This document shows, one piece after another, positions 51,121 to 60,030 of a stretch of DNA of 64,000 nt. The notes beneath the pieces are model-generated. The model had not been told where the DNA came from. It ran no database searches and was given only the letters and a program-made list of their open reading frames with translations. Position numbers and translations under genes: made by a program. Each line of letters opens with the position of its first letter. The first letter of the stretch is position 1. Origin of the DNA: Actinacidiphila oryziradicis (GTDB lineage Bacteria; Actinomycetota; Actinomycetes; Streptomycetales; Streptomycetaceae); NCBI RefSeq assembly GCF_005047355.1, contig NZ_SUMC01000021.1, forward strand, positions 62,001-126,000, given 5' to 3'.

Positions 51121-51219
51121 TCAGCTCCGAAGTCGGCCCATCTCCCGTTCCGCAAAGGCGCGGAAGCTGCGCGGCGGGCGGCCGGTGAGGCGCTGGACAG
51201 TGTCGGTGGTGCGGTCCTC
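51121..51219 (-). pseudogene. NmrA-type NAD(P)-binding protein C-terminal remnant
   Basis: The minus strand ends with DTVQRLTGRPPRSFRAFAER and EMGRLRS before the stop at 51121. This matches the C-terminal tail of NmrA/SDR-like NAD(P)-binding proteins (DTVxRxTGRPPRxFxxFA). The nucleotide-binding body is missing; the sequence upstream is unrelated. Confidence 0.7.
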
Positions 51220-51380
51220 GGTTGTGGAATCTCCTTCACAAGAGTTGACTCGCATGACCATAAAGGGCTCTCGCCAGATTGTGCAAGTCTACTTTCATCA
51301 CGAGTGGTAGCTCGCACATTCGCCCACCAACTCCCACGCCGTGGCGGCACGCGATCTGCCGCCGCAGCCCGTCCGCCCGC

Positions 51381-52586
51381 TCACCGCCGCCAGTTGTGGT
51401 CCGCCAACGCCTCAGCGGGACCGTCGAAGCCTGGTTCCTCTTCCTCCACGTGCGGCCTGCGCAAGGACACGGTGTCGAAGGCCCCCGCACCGTGATAAGT
51501 GAGCCTGACCGTTGGACTGTCGTCCCTGGTGTAGCTTGCCCAGTCCAATCTGGGGTCCCGTTTGGCACCGTGCCAAAACGGTAGGCGTTCTGGTGCGGGC
51601 GGCAGTTGGGGTGTGTACGGGGCATAGGCCGGGTACGGCGGTATTTCTTTACGGTGTCTGCCTTGCTGTGCTGCGGCTTGTTCCCCGCTGCCGCTCGTCA
51701 CCACGACCGTGACGCCGATGATGATCAGCAGGAGCCCGGGCATGGTCGCGGCCTTGATGTGTTGCCCCAGCAGCCACCATGCGGTGAGCGCGGCCACGGG
51801 GGTCTCCAGCAGGAGGAGGACACTCATCGTCGTCGCCGATGTCCTACCGAGGGCGAAGTTCAGTGAGCCGAGCCCCAGAATCTGGGGGAGGATCAGCAGC
51901 CCGAGCAGCGACAGTTGGGTGGTCCTGTCGAAACCTGTGAGCGGGATGTGGGCCAGCCAGCAGACGGCGAGGAGTTCCAGACCGCAGACCAGCGAAGTGA
52001 CCGTCGAATACAGCGGTGTGCTCACATCCGCGCGCGACCGTTCGCTCAGGGCGGTGTACCCGGCCTGAGCGATGGCCCCGACGACGGCGAGCAGGTCACC
52101 CAGCAGCGCCGTACCGCCGGACTTTATGTCGAGACCGCCGGCCGCGGCCGCTCCCACTACGGAGAGCGCGAGACCCGTCCATGTCCTGCGAGATGTACTG
52201 ACGCCCTGCCCCGCGGCGATGAGGGCCTGCCAGACGGGCTGGGTGGCGACGAGTGCCGTGGACATGGCGACCGAGGTCAGCCGGGTGCTCGTCATGAAGG
52301 CCGCGAAGTGGAGAGCGAGCGACGTGGCCGCGAGGAAGCCGAAGACCAAGGGCCGCCACTGCTCCCGGCGCAGGATGCCGCGCTCGCCGCGCGCGACGCG
52401 CACCACCTCGCGGCGGCGCAGTATCAGGAGGAACGGCCCGAGTACGGCGAAGCCCAGGCAGTTGCGCCAGAAGGCCATGGCGAGCGGCGAAGCGGAGGCG
52501 GCGGCGGTGAGAGGGGCGGTGGCCGAGATGGAGAGTACGGTGACCGCCATCGCCGCTATGGACAGCGGATCGGGTCTGGATTTCAC
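51381..52586 (-). CDS. EamA/DMT-family transporter
   Basis: 401 residues with ten membrane helices in two EamA repeats (AMAVTVLSISATAPLTAAAS, FLAATSLALHFAAFMTSTRL, ... LLETPVAALTAWWLLGQHIK, GLLLIIIGVTVVV). An unusually long soluble C-terminus (about 95 residues, Pro- then charge-rich, ending ADHNWRR) follows. GTG start. Exports small metabolites or amino acids by family, substrate unknown. The upstream 186 bp to the DUF418 gene carry no gene. Confidence 0.9.
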   Translation of the reverse strand: MKSRPDPLSIAAMAVTVLSISATAPLTAAASASPLAMAFWRNCLGFAVLGPFLLILRRREVVRVARGERGILRREQWRPLVFGFLAATSLALHFAAFMTSTRLTSVAMSTALVATQPVWQALIAAGQGVSTSRRTWTGLALSVVGAAAAGGLDIKSGGTALLGDLLAVVGAIAQAGYTALSERSRADVSTPLYSTVTSLVCGLELLAVCWLAHIPLTGFDRTTQLSLLGLLILPQILGLGSLNFALGRTSATTMSVLLLLETPVAALTAWWLLGQHIKAATMPGLLLIIIGVTVVVTSGSGEQAAAQQGRHRKEIPPYPAYAPYTPQLPPAPERLPFWHGAKRDPRLDWASYTRDDSPTVRLTYHGAGAFDTVSLRRPHVEEEEPGFDGPAEALADHNWRR

Positions 52587-52772
52587 GTGTCCGTACCGCC
52601 GTCTGCGGTCGGACCGTTTTTGCCTAACGCGGCGATTAGGTCGTCAACTGTCTGTCCAACATTGATCATTGAGTACGCGGTTTCTGTGCCGTGGGGGGAA
52701 CTGGGGAGCGGCTGAGGGCTTCGAGAGCGGAGGTGGGACCGGCCGACGCCGACGTGTCCTCGTCGGTCGGTG

Positions 52773-53801
52773 TCACGGACGCGAGCGGCGCAGCTGCACC
52801 ACGTTCCACCACGTCACGCAACGCAGGACCCACTCCATCGGCCCGTACTGGAACCGGGCCAGCCACCAGCGGCTGCAGACGGTCTGCACGGCGAGGACGA
52901 CGACCGCCAGGGCCATGGCGGTTCCCCAGCGGGAGGACTCCCGCAGGCCGAGCGGGCCGGCTGCGGCGACCACCAGGAGCGTGGCGGTGAGGTAGTTGGT
53001 CAGCGCCATCCTGCCGAGGGGCTCGAGGACCGCCGACAGCGGGCGGCCCAGCCGGGTGCGCAGCACGAGCAGCAGCGCGGTGGCGTACGCGAGGGCGCCG
53101 ACGAGACCGGCCATCGCCGCGATCCGCGTGGCCAGGGGCCCGGCGGCAGGGTAGGTGTGCTGCCACCATGCGGCGGCGGCCGCCGCCGGGACGGCGAGGG
53201 CGAGCGTGACGGCGAGCTGTCCGGTACGGCGGTCCAGCGTCCGGGCGATACCGAGGCGGGCGACGGCGAGACCCAGCAGGAACAGCCCCGGGATGCTCAG
53301 GATGCCGCCCGAGGCGATGGTGAACGAGGCGACGAGACCCAGCAGCCCCGCGGGTAGGACCAACCACGTCGGCAGCCACGAGGCGGGCAGCAGGATCAGC
53401 AGCCCGATGATCGCGTACGGCAGCAGCGCCTCTCCGGGGTGCAACTGCTGGTGGGCGAGGCCGAGCAGACCGAGGGCCACCAGCCGGCGGGCCAGCAGCA
53501 GCCGGGGGTGCGACGACCGCCGCCCGGCGCTCTCCAGGAAGATCGCGAAGCTCAGCCCGAAGAGGAACGAGAAGATCGGGAAGAACCGCTGATGGACGAA
53601 CAGCTCCAGGAACGCGGGTATCGGGTAAGTGTGGTGGGCGCCGTCGTAGCTGACCATCCGCGTGATCTGATCCGGGATGTTGACCAGGAGGATGCCGCAC
53701 AGTGCGAAGCCGCGCAGCGCGTCGAGCGCGGTGATCCGGCGTGGCGCCTGCGGGCTGAGCTCCGAGGCGGTGGCGTTGGGGGCCTGGGTCGTTGTGTTCA
53801 T
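52773..53801 (-). CDS. DUF418 family membrane protein
   Basis: 342 residues from the ATG at 53801: RRITALDALRGFALCGILLV (the DALRGFA signature shared with acyltransferase-like membrane proteins), FPIFSFLFGLSFAIFL, and the C-terminal DUF418 motif region MALTNYLTATLL and WLARFQYGPMEWVLR. Eight or more helices. Probably an envelope acyl-transfer-related protein; no direct evidence for the substrate. Longer frames upstream lack a ribosome site. Confidence 0.85.
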   Translation of the reverse strand: MNTTTQAPNATASELSPQAPRRITALDALRGFALCGILLVNIPDQITRMVSYDGAHHTYPIPAFLELFVHQRFFPIFSFLFGLSFAIFLESAGRRSSHPRLLLARRLVALGLLGLAHQQLHPGEALLPYAIIGLLILLPASWLPTWLVLPAGLLGLVASFTIASGGILSIPGLFLLGLAVARLGIARTLDRRTGQLAVTLALAVPAAAAAAWWQHTYPAAGPLATRIAAMAGLVGALAYATALLLVLRTRLGRPLSAVLEPLGRMALTNYLTATLLVVAAAGPLGLRESSRWGTAMALAVVVLAVQTVCSRWWLARFQYGPMEWVLRCVTWWNVVQLRRSRP

Positions 53802-53933
53802 GGCATTTATGGTGCGGCGGCGGCATACTCCGGCGCTTCGGCCGGACGGCCGGACCGCATCGGTCGAACGGCCGATGCCCGCCGTCGGCCCCGGGCCGCC
53901 CAATCCGGCGGACCGCACACCCCGGCGGACCGC

Positions 53934-54659
53934 TCACTCCTGGAAGCCGGGCCCCTGGGAGACGGTGCCCGTTGCCCACGCCCAGGCGGCGATCTCCACC
54001 CGGTTGCGCACGCCCAACTTGGACTGGATGTTCGTCAGATGCGTTTTGACGGTCCCGAGCGACAGGAACAGATCGGCGCAGATCTCCTGGTTGGTGTGGC
54101 CCATCGCCACCAGCCGCGCCACGTCCAGCTCACGCTCCGTCAGGGCCGTCCTCGGCGGGCGCCCGGCGGCGGAGGAGGCCTTGCGTCCGTCCTCCAGTTG
54201 GCGCAGCAGCCGCACCGTCACCGCCGGCGAGATCAGCGCGTCTCCGCGCTGCGCGGCCCGCACCGCCTCTATGAGCAGGGCCGGGCTGGCGTCCTTCAGT
54301 AGGAACCCGCAGGCGCCGTTGTGCAGCGCCCGGTGGACGTAATCGTCCTGGTCGAAGGTGGTCACCACGACGACGCGCATTCGGTCGGCCGACTCGGGCC
54401 CGGCCAGGATGCGGGTGACCTCCAGGCCGTCGAGTGCGGGCATCCTGATGTCGATGAGGCACACGTCGGGACGCAGCCGCCTGGCCATCTCCACACACTC
54501 GGCGCCGTCGGCCGCCTCGCCCACCACCTCGATGCCCGGCTGGGCGTCCAGTATCAGGCGGAATCCGGCACGCACCAGGTGCTGGTCGTCGGCGACGAGC
54601 ACCCTCGTCGTCGAGGACGCCGCGGAACCCGTTGTCGTCGCAGCCGTCGCGTAGCTCAC
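53934..54659 (-). CDS. NarL/LuxR-family response regulator
   Basis: 241 residues. Receiver domain: VLVADDQHLVRAGFRLIL, phospho-acceptor Asp in DVCLIDIRMPALDGLEV, Thr in VVVTTFDQDDYV and Lys in GFLLKDASP. Output domain: LTERELDVARLVAMGHTNQE, then LFLSLGTVKTHLTNIQSKLG (LuxR HTH). The GTG at 54659 overlaps the kinase stop by 4 bp, so the two are coupled. It lies upstream of the DUF418 gene on the same strand, a possible target. Confidence 0.94.
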   Translation of the reverse strand: MSYATAATTTGSAASSTTRVLVADDQHLVRAGFRLILDAQPGIEVVGEAADGAECVEMARRLRPDVCLIDIRMPALDGLEVTRILAGPESADRMRVVVVTTFDQDDYVHRALHNGACGFLLKDASPALLIEAVRAAQRGDALISPAVTVRLLRQLEDGRKASSAAGRPPRTALTERELDVARLVAMGHTNQEICADLFLSLGTVKTHLTNIQSKLGVRNRVEIAAWAWATGTVSQGPGFQE

Positions 54660-55891
54660 CCGGCCGATCCTGCCACAGCCAGCACAGGAAAGGTGCCGGC
54701 TACCCGCCATCCGCCGTCAGGCGTCCCGCCTGCCTCCAGCGTCCCGTCCACCGCTGCCACCCGCTCCCGCAGGCCCACCATCCCGAAGCCCCCGCGGCCT
54801 CCGACCGGGGCGGCGGACCGCGTCGCGGCAGGCGGCGCGGCGGGCGGCGCGGCGGGTGGCGTGTTGCGGACCTCCACCTGCAGCCGTCCGTCGTCCATGC
54901 CCATCCGCACTGCCACCAGCGCACCGGGGGCGTGCCGCCGCGCGTTGGTCAGCGACTCCTGTACCACCCGGTGCACCGAGGTCTCCACCTCGGGCGCGAG
55001 CCGCGCCGCGCGGGCCGGGGCCGCCACCGACAGGGTGGCGTCCTGGGCCTCGCCACCGCAGAAGTCGGAGACCATCGCGGCCAGTTCGGTGAACAGCTCC
55101 CCGGGCCGCCGGGGCCTGCCGTCCACCTCCCGCAGCACCCGCACCAGGCGGCGCATGGAGTCCAGCGTCTCCATGCCGGCCTTCTGAATGTTCTCCAGGA
55201 TCGGGTCGATCTGGTCCGGCGCCGTCTCGCGGATGGCCCGTCCAGCGTTCGCCTGCACGACGATGCCGGTGACGTGGTGGGCTACGAAGTCGTGAAGGTC
55301 CCGCGCCAGTTCCAGCCGCTCTCCCTGCCGGACGGCGTCCACCGCGCGGGCCCTGTGCCCGTCCTGCGCCCGCAGATAGCAGCCGAGCCCCACCGCCACG
55401 CCGACGGCGAAGGTGAGCGCGAAGGCGAACGACAGCGAGTCCGGGTTGTCCACCATCCGCGCCGGGGCGGCGATCACCGCGGCCCCGAGTGCGACGGCGG
55501 CGAGCGGCCGCCTGACCCACCGGCAGGTCCGCGCCAGCATGATCAGCAGGCAAACCGTCTCCAGCAGGCCCCAGCTGCCGCCGCCGCGCTGTCCGGCGAG
55601 CAGCATCCCGCCCGTCACCGCCAGCGAACCACACGCCGCAGCCCAGGCGCGCCGCTCAAGGGACAGCCACCGGTCGGGCACGAGCAGCAGCACTGCGGCC
55701 GCCGGCCCGGTCAGCAGGGGAGGCAGCCAGTCGTTCTGCGGGGTGCGCAACCCGTCGCTGGGCACCAGGTCGAGCAGCCACACCAGGGCGAGCACCGCGT
55801 ACAGCGCGAAGGCGAGGAGCCTTTGTACGGGCCGGGGAAGCGGGTTGGTCTCCGCGGGGTCCGCGGTCAGCCGGTCGTGCGCATTGTCCAC
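54656..55891 (-). CDS. NarL-type sensor histidine kinase
   Basis: 411 residues. Five to six membrane helices (residues about 25-165) form the sensor with little extracellular loop. HisKA_3 dimer domain: ELARDLHDFVAHHVTGIVVQ with the phospho-His near residue 198. HATPase: ETSVHRVVQESLTNARRHAP (N box) and GFGMVGLRERVAAV (G box), interrupted by an Ala/Pro-rich loop. Cognate regulator follows directly. The signal is unknown; the membrane-rich sensor suggests a lipid or envelope cue. Confidence 0.94.
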   Translation of the reverse strand: MDNAHDRLTADPAETNPLPRPVQRLLAFALYAVLALVWLLDLVPSDGLRTPQNDWLPPLLTGPAAAVLLLVPDRWLSLERRAWAAACGSLAVTGGMLLAGQRGGGSWGLLETVCLLIMLARTCRWVRRPLAAVALGAAVIAAPARMVDNPDSLSFAFALTFAVGVAVGLGCYLRAQDGHRARAVDAVRQGERLELARDLHDFVAHHVTGIVVQANAGRAIRETAPDQIDPILENIQKAGMETLDSMRRLVRVLREVDGRPRRPGELFTELAAMVSDFCGGEAQDATLSVAAPARAARLAPEVETSVHRVVQESLTNARRHAPGALVAVRMGMDDGRLQVEVRNTPPAAPPAAPPAATRSAAPVGGRGGFGMVGLRERVAAVDGTLEAGGTPDGGWRVAGTFPVLAVAGSAG

Positions 55892-55980
55892 GCGGCGAGG
55901 CTATGCGATGCAAGCCGTCCGGCGGGTCGGCCGAATGGCCGATCTGGTGCGCCCAAGCGCTCGGTACCCAACAAGCACAA

Positions 55981-56008
55981 GGGGACGGCCGGGGGCCCGG
56001 CCGTCCCC
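55981..56008 (-). terminator. Strong hairpin terminator after the GNAT gene
   Basis: GGGGACGGCCGGG and CCCGGCCGTCCCC pair perfectly over 13 bp around a GG loop, 33 bp after the GNAT stop on the minus strand. It isolates that gene from the two-component operon. Confidence 0.75.
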
Positions 56009-56040
56009 ACTTCGCCACCGGCGGGCCTCGGCTTCGCCAC

Positions 56041-56631
56041 CTACGGTGAGTTCGCTGCCCTGCGCCACTCACTTGCCAAGAGACCGTAGATCACGACATC
56101 ACGTCGTTCGTCGGTGAAGGCCGCTGCTTCACGCAATACGCCCTCCTGCGTGAACCCCAAGCGCTGGGCCACGCTCCGACTGCGTTTGTTGTCGGTGGTG
56201 GTCCGCAACTCGACACGATGCAGACCGAGCGGGCCGAACGCGTGATCGAGCACGGCCGTGACAGCCCTGGCGACCAATCCACGTCCCTCGAAGCCGACGC
56301 CGAGCCAATAGCCCACCTCGGCCGACCGCGCCGGACCGTTGATCAACAGGTTGACCCAACCAGCCAGGCGCCAGCCGTCCTCAGCCTTCACCGTGATGGC
56401 CAGCGGCAACTGCGATCCCTCGAACCAGGCCTGGCCGCCCCGCTCCAGGTCCGCACGAGTCCCGTCCAGCGTCGGCGGCTTGTCGAATGCACGTGGGAAC
56501 CAGCGGGCGAGACGCTCGTAGTTGACCTCCAACAGCGCCTGATAGGCCTCCGCGATCGTGACCGTGCGCGGTATCAGGGCGGCATCGTCCCCCAGCGGGC
56601 AGGTGAACAACGCAGCGGTGACGGTAGACAC
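56041..56631 (-). CDS. GNAT acetyltransferase (RimJ/RimL-like)
   Basis: 196 residues with a GNAT fold: LAITVKAEDGWRLAGWVNLL, EVGYWLGVGFEGRGLVARAV (acetyl-CoA loop), VLDHAFGPLGLHRVELRTTT and NKRSRSVAQRLGFTQEGVLR. The pattern fits ribosomal-protein or small-molecule N-acetyltransferases. I chose GTG at 56631 (GGGAG 6 bases upstream) over an ATG at 56724, whose extra residues do not match the family. Confidence 0.9.
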   Translation of the reverse strand: MSTVTAALFTCPLGDDAALIPRTVTIAEAYQALLEVNYERLARWFPRAFDKPPTLDGTRADLERGGQAWFEGSQLPLAITVKAEDGWRLAGWVNLLINGPARSAEVGYWLGVGFEGRGLVARAVTAVLDHAFGPLGLHRVELRTTTDNKRSRSVAQRLGFTQEGVLREAAAFTDERRDVVIYGLLASEWRRAANSP

Positions 56632-56797
56632 ATCTGCTCCCAAGTCGGTGGCCGTGACCGACACCCTAGAGCGACTGCCGCCCGGACAGGTCTGCCCGGC
56701 GGCGATCTGAGTACGGATGCTCATGTGCGGTCCCGCACGCGGCGCCATGCTGCGTACTGGACGCCGTGTCCGACACGGCGATGAGAGCCGGGAGGCG

Positions 56798-57037
56798 TCA
56801 TGCCCGACCATCTGCCGCCGGCGGGGAGCTACGACTCCCGGCCGGTGCGGGGTTACTACAGCGATCCGGGGAAGCCGGCGCGGTCCGGGTGGTCACACTG
56901 TCCGCCACCACCGTAAAACTCGTGGCGTTCGCGGCACCGAACTTCACGGCGGTCGCACCGCTGAAACCGCTGCCGACAATCGTGACCTGCGTGCCGGCCG
57001 TTGCCGTGGATGGTTGGACGACGAGGATGGTTGGCAT
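56798..57037 (-). pseudogene. Truncated IPT/TIG-domain protein
   Basis: ATG at 57037 after gaaggaagagcc encodes TILVVQPSTATAGTQVTIVG and then SGFSGATAVKFGAANATSFT, the first half of an IPT/TIG immunoglobulin-like domain. After about residue 50 the sequence loses the domain pattern (RTAPASPDRCSNPAPAG) and stops at residue 79. Complete proteins of this type carry several TIG repeats. It is probably a frameshifted or truncated surface-protein gene. Confidence 0.65.
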
Positions 57038-57081
57038 TGTGCAGGCTCTTCCTTCTGGATGTCGATTCCAGGCGGAGGCCC

Positions 57082-57342
57082 ACTGCTCCTGTGCGAGTGA
57101 CTGGTCAACTCCGTGCGTTTACCAGGCAACACGGCAACAGATCGAGGCACGCGAAAGGATTCGGCGAAAAGCAGACCGCCGCGTGGCTCGATTGAACCGA
57201 GTAGAGGACACGCACCGGAAGGTGTGAAACCATACCTAAAGATGCAAAGGTAGCGAATAGGACAATCCGATGAAGAGTCGGAGTGAGTCGTTTCTGCGCC
57301 GGAGTGCGCCGGCACCACCTGGCGGATGATCGCAGCAGATGA
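57082..57342. other. Gap without recognisable gene
   Basis: No frame in this stretch carries a ribosome site plus a family motif. AT-rich bits such as CCTAAAGATGCAAAGGTAGCG (57236 region) could be promoter DNA for the truncated IPT/TIG gene. Confidence 0.4.
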
Positions 57343-57439
57343 TCACGCCCCGCAGCGGTTGCGCTCGTGCCCCCGCTTCTCGTGCTGGGCGCAGTAGGTG
57401 TCGAAGTCGCCGTTGCTACGGCTGCAACGCCGGGCGGGT
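57343..57439 (-). pseudogene. C-terminal coding remnant cut at the G/C tract
   Basis: The minus strand reads RRCSRSNGDFDTYCAQHEKR and ends GHERNRCGA before a stop at 57343. Its composition looks coding, with Cys and His residues, but the frame enters the homopolymer tract upstream (57440-57472). No family recognised. Confidence 0.35.
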
Positions 57440-57472
57440 GGGGGGGGGGGGGGGCCCCCCCCCCCCCCCCCC
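57440..57472. repeat. G15-C18 homopolymer tract
   Basis: A run of 15 G (57440-57454) is followed at once by 18 C (57455-57472). Such a perfect palindromic homopolymer is not expected in replicating DNA, and both sides carry broken gene ends. It is either an assembly or sequencing artefact or an extreme hairpin. Confidence 0.85.
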
Positions 57473-57488
57473 GGCTCCCGTCCCGCTC

Positions 57489-57722
57489 TCAGCTGTTGCG
57501 GAGCACCGGCAGCAGGACATCGTCGACCAACCGGGTCATGTACAGGGAGAACCCCGGTCCGTCGCCGAACAGCCCCATTTCGATTTCCCGTGTTGCCTTC
57601 ATCGCGTTCAGCCCGGCGTCACCGCGAATTCCCTTGAGCCGCCTGAATGCCCACCAGGCCAAGTGGTAGGCGCCCGTGCCCTGTGCCGGGAACTGGTGGC
57701 GGTCAGGCCAAGACGGTGGTCA
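57489..57722 (-). pseudogene. Unidentified gene, C-terminal part only
   Basis: The minus strand is open for about 77 codons and reads WPDRHQFPAQGTGAYHLAWW, AFRRLKGIRGDAGLNAMKAT and FGDGPGFSLYMTRLVDDVLL before the stop at 57489. The composition and codon use are clearly coding. No start is available because a stop lies just upstream in frame (TGA), while another frame continues the likely 5' part (GRLREPEGAAWSEWARNQ), which suggests a frameshift. I do not recognise the family. Confidence 0.5.
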
Positions 57723-57961
57723 CCGTTTTGATTCCTGGCCCACTCGCTCCAGGCGGCTCCTTCCGGCTCTCGGAGCCGACCTGGCGCTTCGAGGTTTAAC
57801 GGTGAGCCAACCATCGTCACCGAGTGGAGTCATCTTTCCGCCGTTCGGCCCAGCACAGCAGGCCCCCTCAGAACCACTCCCATAGCGTTCAGGCGCAGGG
57901 GGATTTAACCGGTTCAGCGGGGGATTCAACCAGGCTCCCCCACGGTCATAAGGAGTCTTCC

Positions 57962-59116
57962 GTGCAATTCGCACCTAAAGCGGGCGGCGCACTCGCCGCC
58001 ATCGTGCTGGCCCTCGGGTTTGCCGCCCTCCCCACCCCGGCCTCCGCCGCACCGGTCACCTGCGACAAGGCGGCCCTCGTGGCCGCCATCAGCGCCGCCA
58101 ATCTGGCGGGCGGCGGCACCATCGACCTGGCCGCGAACTGCGTCTACTCCCTCGACACGGTCCAGCCTCCCGTCGGCGGCAGCGGACCGAACGGGCTGCC
58201 GGTGATCACCGAGCCCATCACCATCAACGGCTTCAACTCCATCATCGAACGCGCCGCCGCCCCCCTCACCCCGAACTTCCGCATATTCGAGGTCGGCGGC
58301 ACGAACGGCAAGCTCACCCTCAACAGAGTCACCCTGCACAACGGCAACCCCATAGTCCTCGATACCGAGTACGGCGGCGCCATCCTCGTCAACAGCGGCC
58401 GCGTCCTGGCCGTCAGCAACAGCATCCTGACCAGCAACACCGCCCATGAGGGCGGCGCCATCGCTTCCTTCAGCGGCAGCAGCACCACGATCTCCAGCAG
58501 CACCGTCAACGGCAATACCGTCGACTGGGGCGGCGGCGGCCTCTACACCCTCGGCGGCAGCATCACGATCCGCTCCACCACTGTGTCGGGCAACAAAGCC
58601 CACCACGGCGGCGGCATTCACAGTCTCGGCACCCTGCTCGTGCAGTCCAGCATCGTGCGGGACAACTCCGCCCAGGCTGCTCAGGGGGGCGGTATCTCTA
58701 GCACCGACACCGGGACGATCGACAGCAGCAGCGTACAGAACAACACCGCCGGCACCGGCGGCGGCGTCTACAACTTCCCCGGCGCCACTCTGACCGTCAA
58801 ATCCAGCACCATCAGCGGGAACACCGCGGCCGACCAGGGCGGCGGGATCGGCAACGTCGGCACACTCAACATCAGCTCCTCCCAGCTCTCGGCCAACAAG
58901 GTCACCGCTGCCGGTTCCCAGGGCGGGGGGCTCTACAACGGCTTGGGCACGGCGACCCTCACCAACAGCTCCGTGGCGGGCAACAGCGCGGTGCTCGAAG
59001 CCGGCGGCATCTTCAAGAACCCCGGCAGCACGGTCAACCTGGTGACCAGCTCCGTCTCCGGCAACACACCCAACAACTGCCGGCCCCCCGGCGCCGTCCC
59101 CGGCTGCACCAACTAG
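57962..59116 (+). CDS. Secreted right-handed beta-helix (CSLREA/PMP-like) protein
   Basis: 384 residues. GTG at 57962 has AAGGAG 6 bases upstream. Signal peptide AGGALAAIVLALGFAALPTP ends at about ASAAP (residue 30). The mature protein is a series of coils of about 22 residues with SxSxVSGNxA...GGGIxN patterns (SSTTISSSTVNGNTVDWGGG, STTVSGNKAHHGGGIHSLGT, NVGTLNISSSQLSANKVTAA), typical of parallel beta-helix proteins such as pectate-lyase-like or polymorphic membrane-like folds. One disulfide is possible (CDKAA/CVYSL). It could bind or cut a polysaccharide, but no catalytic set is visible. Confidence 0.88.
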   Translation: MQFAPKAGGALAAIVLALGFAALPTPASAAPVTCDKAALVAAISAANLAGGGTIDLAANCVYSLDTVQPPVGGSGPNGLPVITEPITINGFNSIIERAAAPLTPNFRIFEVGGTNGKLTLNRVTLHNGNPIVLDTEYGGAILVNSGRVLAVSNSILTSNTAHEGGAIASFSGSSTTISSSTVNGNTVDWGGGGLYTLGGSITIRSTTVSGNKAHHGGGIHSLGTLLVQSSIVRDNSAQAAQGGGISSTDTGTIDSSSVQNNTAGTGGGVYNFPGATLTVKSSTISGNTAADQGGGIGNVGTLNISSSQLSANKVTAAGSQGGGLYNGLGTATLTNSSVAGNSAVLEAGGIFKNPGSTVNLVTSSVSGNTPNNCRPPGAVPGCTN

Positions 59117-59285
59117 CCCCACCCGCTGCGCAAGACGAAACCCCGGCGACCGGACTCGAGTTCCAGCCGCCGGGGAACCTACCTCCATGTGAGTGGCTGG
59201 ATCAAGACACTCATCAAACTACAGACTGGGATCCAGGCACGCTCCGGGGCTCATAATGTCGGGAATCCCGATCATGGAGGACCTC

Positions 59286-59921
59286 ATGAGTGCCATAGAC
59301 GCGTACCTGGGCGCCGCAGGTCAGGCAGTAGCCCTGCTGCGGAAGCCGGAAGTTGCCGCAGCGTGGGAACAGCCCAGCGCGTTGGCAGAGATGACGGTCG
59401 GCGGCCTGGCCGGCCACCTTGCCTATCAGATCTTCAGCGTCGGCTCCGCGATGCAAGAGCCCACGTCCGAAGCGGCGCCGATTCCGCTGCTGGAACACTA
59501 TGCGCGTGCCGTGTGGATCGACGCGCCGCTCGACGGGGAGATCAACGTCGGTATTCGGGCGAAGGGCGAGGGCATCGCGTCCGAGGGAGCACAGTCGTTG
59601 TGGAAGCGCGCCCAGGCTTCGTTCGCTGAGCAGCAGACGAATCTTGCGGGGCATTCAGGCGACCAGGCTGTGTTCATGCCGCAGACGGGTTGGGCGCTGA
59701 GTCTCAACGATTTCCTCGCCACGCGGATGATGGAGCTCGCCGTGCACATGGACGATCTCGCTGTCAGCGTGGGGCTCGCCGCACAAGAGCTCCCGGACGC
59801 CGCCTTCGACCCCGTGCTCGTGCTGTTGGCCCGGCTCGCCGTCCGACGGCATGGCCAAGCGGCGTTGCTGCGAGCGTTGAGCCGGGCGGAGCGAGCGCCA
59901 GCGGTGATCAACGCGATCTGA
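59286..59921 (+). CDS. Maleylpyruvate isomerase-like (mycothiol-dependent, DinB-like) protein
   Basis: 211 residues with the mycothiol-dependent DinB-like pattern: SALAEMTVGGLAGHLAYQIF (first His), and ATRMMELAVHMDDLAVSVGL with later metal ligand His residues. This group includes maleylpyruvate isomerase N-terminal domains and other mycothiol S-transferases. ATG at 59286 with GGAGG 5 bases before. Substrate unknown. Confidence 0.87.
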   Translation: MSAIDAYLGAAGQAVALLRKPEVAAAWEQPSALAEMTVGGLAGHLAYQIFSVGSAMQEPTSEAAPIPLLEHYARAVWIDAPLDGEINVGIRAKGEGIASEGAQSLWKRAQASFAEQQTNLAGHSGDQAVFMPQTGWALSLNDFLATRMMELAVHMDDLAVSVGLAAQELPDAAFDPVLVLLARLAVRRHGQAALLRALSRAERAPAVINAI

Positions 59922-60030
59922 CCTCATCGCGGCGCACCTAAAGGTTGTCCGTGACTCTCTGGGCGCTTGCGCGTTGGTCAGGTCGTGGGTGTATCGGTGA
60001 CCTCGTGGATCCGCGCTGTCGAGCACGAGC

